A DNA stretch of 64,000 nt, taken from assembly GCF_002849715.1 (NCBI RefSeq), contig NZ_CP018863.1, positions 3,844,001 to 3,908,000 of the forward strand. Reading direction: 5' to 3'. The DNA comes from Arthrobacter crystallopoietes (GTDB lineage Bacteria > Actinomycetota > Actinomycetes > Actinomycetales > Micrococcaceae). The notes below the pieces were generated by a model that saw nothing but the letters and a program-made list of their open reading frames with translations, searched no databases and was not told the origin of the DNA. Below are positions 61,546 through 64,000 of the stretch, one piece after another. Numbering within the stretch: the first letter of the stretch is position 1; each line of letters begins with the position of its first letter. A program made the translations under genes and the position numbers.

Positions 61546-64000
61546 GTGAGTGAAACTAACAAACCGGTGTCCCCAGCCGGCGATACGCTGACGGCCACGG
61601 CCGCCGCCCCTGAAGAAAATTCCAGCCAGGAACGAAAGCGGCTGCTGGTCATCGATGGCCATTCCATGGCCTTCCGCGCGTTCTACGCCCTGCCGGCGGA
61701 CAAGTTCTCCACGGATACGGGGCAGCACACCAATGCTGTGTACGGTTTCACTTCGATGCTGCTGGTCATGATCCGCGAGCACAAACCGACGCACGTGGCG
61801 GTGGCGTTCGACCTGGACACCCCCACGTTCCGGGACCAGGAGTACAGCGAGTACAAGGGCGGCCGGAGCAAGACCCCGCAGGAATTCCATGGCCAGGTGG
61901 ACCTCATCATCAAGCTCATGGAGGCGATGCGGATCCCCACCATCTCGATGGACGGGTTCGAAGCCGATGACATTATCGCCACCCTCGCCACCCAGGGCGA
62001 AGCAGCCGGCTGGGATGTGCTGGTGGTCTCGGGCGACCGGGATGCGTTCCAGCTGATCACGGACAGTGTGACGGTGCTCTACCCGAAGAAGGGCATCAGC
62101 GACATTCCGCCCATGGACGCCGCAGCTGTGGAGGCCAAGTACTTCGTTTCCCCGGGCCACTACTCGGATCTGGCGGCGCTCGTCGGCGAGACCGCGGACA
62201 ATCTCCCCGGCGTACCGGGCGTGGGTCCAAAGACGGCCGCCAAATGGATCAACCAGTATGGCGGACTGGACGGCATCCTGGAGAACCTGGATGCCATCGG
62301 CGGCAAAGTCGGTGACGCCCTCCGGGCCAATGTCGAGGAGGTCAAGCGCAACCGTCGGCTCAACCACCTGCTCCGGGACATGGACCTGCCGGTCAACCTG
62401 GAAACCATGCTCCTGCAGCAGCCGGACCGGGACGCCATCGAGGAACTCTTCGACGCCCTCCAGTTCAACACTTTGCGCAAGCGGCTGATCGACACCTTCG
62501 GCGGCGAGGAGCAGGTCGAGGACACCGAGGTCCACGCACCGCAGCACGTTGTTCTCACGAACGAGAAGGAACTGGACGACTGGCTCGACAGCACGAACCA
62601 GCTCCCGGTTGCCGTGCAGCTGGTCACCGAGCAAACCACAGCAGGGGACGACGCCGTGGGGCTGGCCCTGGTGAGTCCCTCGGCTGCCGCTTACGTTGCC
62701 TTTGAAGGCCTCGACGCCGATGCCGAACGCCGGCTGGCCGAGTGGCTGGAGGATCTGGATGCGCCCAAGGTCATCCACGATTTCAAGTCGGCCTACAAGC
62801 TGCTCTCCGTCCGGGGCCTCGAGCTGGCTGGCGTCGTTGATGACACGGCGATTTCCGCTTACCTGATCCAGCCGGACCGCCGGAACTACGATCTGGCCGA
62901 CCTGGCCCAATACCACTTGAAGCTGTCGGTAGCGTCGGCGGCCACTTCCGGCGGCGGCCAGCTGGAGCTGAGCCTGGGCGAGGACGATGTGGCGGCACCC
63001 GCCGTCGCAAAAGCATTTGCCTCGCTGGAACTGAGCGAACACTTTGCCGGCCAGCTCATCGAGCGCGGTGCGAACCAGTTGCTGGCGGGGCTGGACCTGC
63101 CGCTGTCCTGGGTGCTTGCGCGAATGGAACTGGACGGTATCGCCGTCGCCGTGGACAAGCTGGACGGCCTGCTGGACGGCTTCAGCACCACCATCAATGC
63201 TGCCAGTTCGGAAGCATTCCGGATCATCGGCAAGGAGATTAATCTCGGGTCGCCCAAGCAGCTCCAGACCGTCCTGTTCGACGAGCTGGAACTGCCCAAG
63301 ACGAAGAAGATCAAGACGGGCTACTCCACGGATGCGGACGCGCTGAATGATCTGATCGCCAAAACGCAGCACCCGTTCCTAGTGCAGCTGCTGGCCTACC
63401 GGGATGCCAGCAAACTCAAGCAGACGGTCGAAGGGCTGAAAAAGTCCGTGGCCGAGGACGGCCGCATCCACACCACCTATGCGCAGACAGTGGCGGCGAC
63501 CGGGCGCCTGTCGTCGAACAACCCGAACCTGCAGAACATCCCCGTCCGTTCCGAAGAAGGCCGCCGCATCCGTGAAGTCTTCATCGTGGGCGAAGGCTAC
63601 GAAACGCTGCTCACGGCGGACTACTCGCAGATCGAAATGCGCATCATGGCGCACCTCTCCGGCGACGAGGGACTGATCCAGGCCTTCCGCCAAGGCGAGG
63701 ACCTGCACAGGTTCGTCGGCGCCCACATCTTCGGCGTGGCCCCGGAAGAGGTCACCAGCGAGATGCGCGCCAAGGTGAAGGCGATGTCCTACGGCCTGGT
63801 GTACGGCCTGAGCTCCTTCGGCCTGTCCAAGCAGCTCAAGATTTCGGTTGACGAGGCCAGGACGCTGATGAAGGACTACTTCGCGCGGTTCGGCGCCGTC
63901 CGCGACTACCTGCGCGGCATCGTCGAGCAGGCACGTAAGGACGGCTTTACTTCCACGATTGAAGGCCGCCGCCGCTACCTGCCGGACCTGAACAGCGATA
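61546..64000 (+). CDS. polA: DNA polymerase I (C-terminus beyond the window)
   Basis: 818 codons visible of about 890 expected, from the GTG at 61546. The 5' nuclease domain (about 28-300) shows KRLLVIDGHSMAFRAFYALP, GFEADDIIATLA, SGDRDAFQLIT and the helix-hairpin VPGVGPKTAAKW. The central exonuclease-like domain (330-520) lacks the DxE motif (LPVAVQLVTEQ where it should be), so proofreading is probably absent, as in other actinobacterial Pol I. The polymerase domain has motif A TADYSQIEMRIMAHLSGD and motif B RAKVKAMSYGLVYGLSSFG; motif C is outside. It acts in Okazaki-fragment maturation and excision repair. Confidence 0.96.
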   Translation, partial: MSETNKPVSPAGDTLTATAAAPEENSSQERKRLLVIDGHSMAFRAFYALPADKFSTDTGQHTNAVYGFTSMLLVMIREHKPTHVAVAFDLDTPTFRDQEYSEYKGGRSKTPQEFHGQVDLIIKLMEAMRIPTISMDGFEADDIIATLATQGEAAGWDVLVVSGDRDAFQLITDSVTVLYPKKGISDIPPMDAAAVEAKYFVSPGHYSDLAALVGETADNLPGVPGVGPKTAAKWINQYGGLDGILENLDAIGGKVGDALRANVEEVKRNRRLNHLLRDMDLPVNLETMLLQQPDRDAIEELFDALQFNTLRKRLIDTFGGEEQVEDTEVHAPQHVVLTNEKELDDWLDSTNQLPVAVQLVTEQTTAGDDAVGLALVSPSAAAYVAFEGLDADAERRLAEWLEDLDAPKVIHDFKSAYKLLSVRGLELAGVVDDTAISAYLIQPDRRNYDLADLAQYHLKLSVASAATSGGGQLELSLGEDDVAAPAVAKAFASLELSEHFAGQLIERGANQLLAGLDLPLSWVLARMELDGIAVAVDKLDGLLDGFSTTINAASSEAFRIIGKEINLGSPKQLQTVLFDELELPKTKKIKTGYSTDADALNDLIAKTQHPFLVQLLAYRDASKLKQTVEGLKKSVAEDGRIHTTYAQTVAATGRLSSNNPNLQNIPVRSEEGRRIREVFIVGEGYETLLTADYSQIEMRIMAHLSGDEGLIQAFRQGEDLHRFVGAHIFGVAPEEVTSEMRAKVKAMSYGLVYGLSSFGLSKQLKISVDEARTLMKDYFARFGAVRDYLRGIVEQARKDGFTSTIEGRRRYLPDLNSD

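Overview
The window is chromosomal DNA from a high-GC Gram-positive bacterium, most likely a member of the Micrococcaceae close to Arthrobacter. The main reasons are the gene order pnuC-ribDEBAH-hisEGF-hisI-trpE-(two membrane genes)-trpCBA-lgt-gltBD-pyk-pdtaR, the actinobacterial-specific families (TIGR03085, TIGR02234, HGxxPAAW, TIGR03843, TIGR03848, MT0933-like antitoxin), frequent GTG starts, and the many start codons that sit 6-7 bases after a TANNNT -10 box, the actinobacterial pattern for leaderless mRNAs. The species is an inference.

Layout. 1-1.9 kb: start of a rhodanese-type sulfurtransferase, divergent zapE, and an MT0933-like small protein. 1.9-5.3 kb: an accessory island with a complete IS256-family element (26-bp ends, 8-bp target duplication) sitting between a remnant of a sugar-transporter 3' end and a DUF222/HNH (13E12-type) gene. 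5.5-6.5 kb: five tRNA genes on the minus strand (Gly-Cys-Val-Gly-Val) and one tRNA-Val(CAC) on the plus strand. 6.6-11.2 kb: a PD-(D/E)xK-like gene, then def-fmt-rsmB-rpe. 11.3-16 kb: an FMN riboswitch and the riboflavin operon, led by a PnuC-type transporter and with separate RibB and RibA. 16-19.2 kb: hisE, hisG, hisF and hisI. 19.2-26 kb: trpE, trpC, trpB and trpA with two embedded membrane proteins, then lgt. 26-34.6 kb: gltBD, pyk, and a PdtaR-type ANTAR response regulator. 34.7-38.5 kb: tRNA-Leu(CAA), a membrane protein, a poorly coding stretch, an orphan MbcA/ParS-like protein, and the TIGR03848/TIGR03843 pair. 38.5-42.5 kb: a MoxR-type AAA+ ATPase with its VWA partner, and a lipoprotein. 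42.6-64 kb: a mixed housekeeping/accessory region with two stand-alone LigD-type polymerase domains, arfB, a VOC gene broken by one in-frame stop, an MHS-type transporter, hrpB, DUF1992, an EF-G-like GTPase, YciO, a FluG-like pair (glutamine-synthetase-like enzyme plus amidohydrolase), a PiT phosphate transporter pair, a hotdog thioesterase, and the first 818 codons of polA.

How it fits together. The central 30 kb is a biosynthetic block (flavin, His, Trp, Glu) in which most adjacent genes overlap by 1-8 bases, so translation is probably coupled. The riboflavin genes are governed by the FMN riboswitch. gltBD has its own upstream inverted repeats. The flanks hold the less well understood material: the IS/13E12 island, orphan antitoxin-like genes, two PolDoms without Ku or ligase, and the FluG-like pair. 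I saw no CRISPR array, prophage, rRNA or replication origin.
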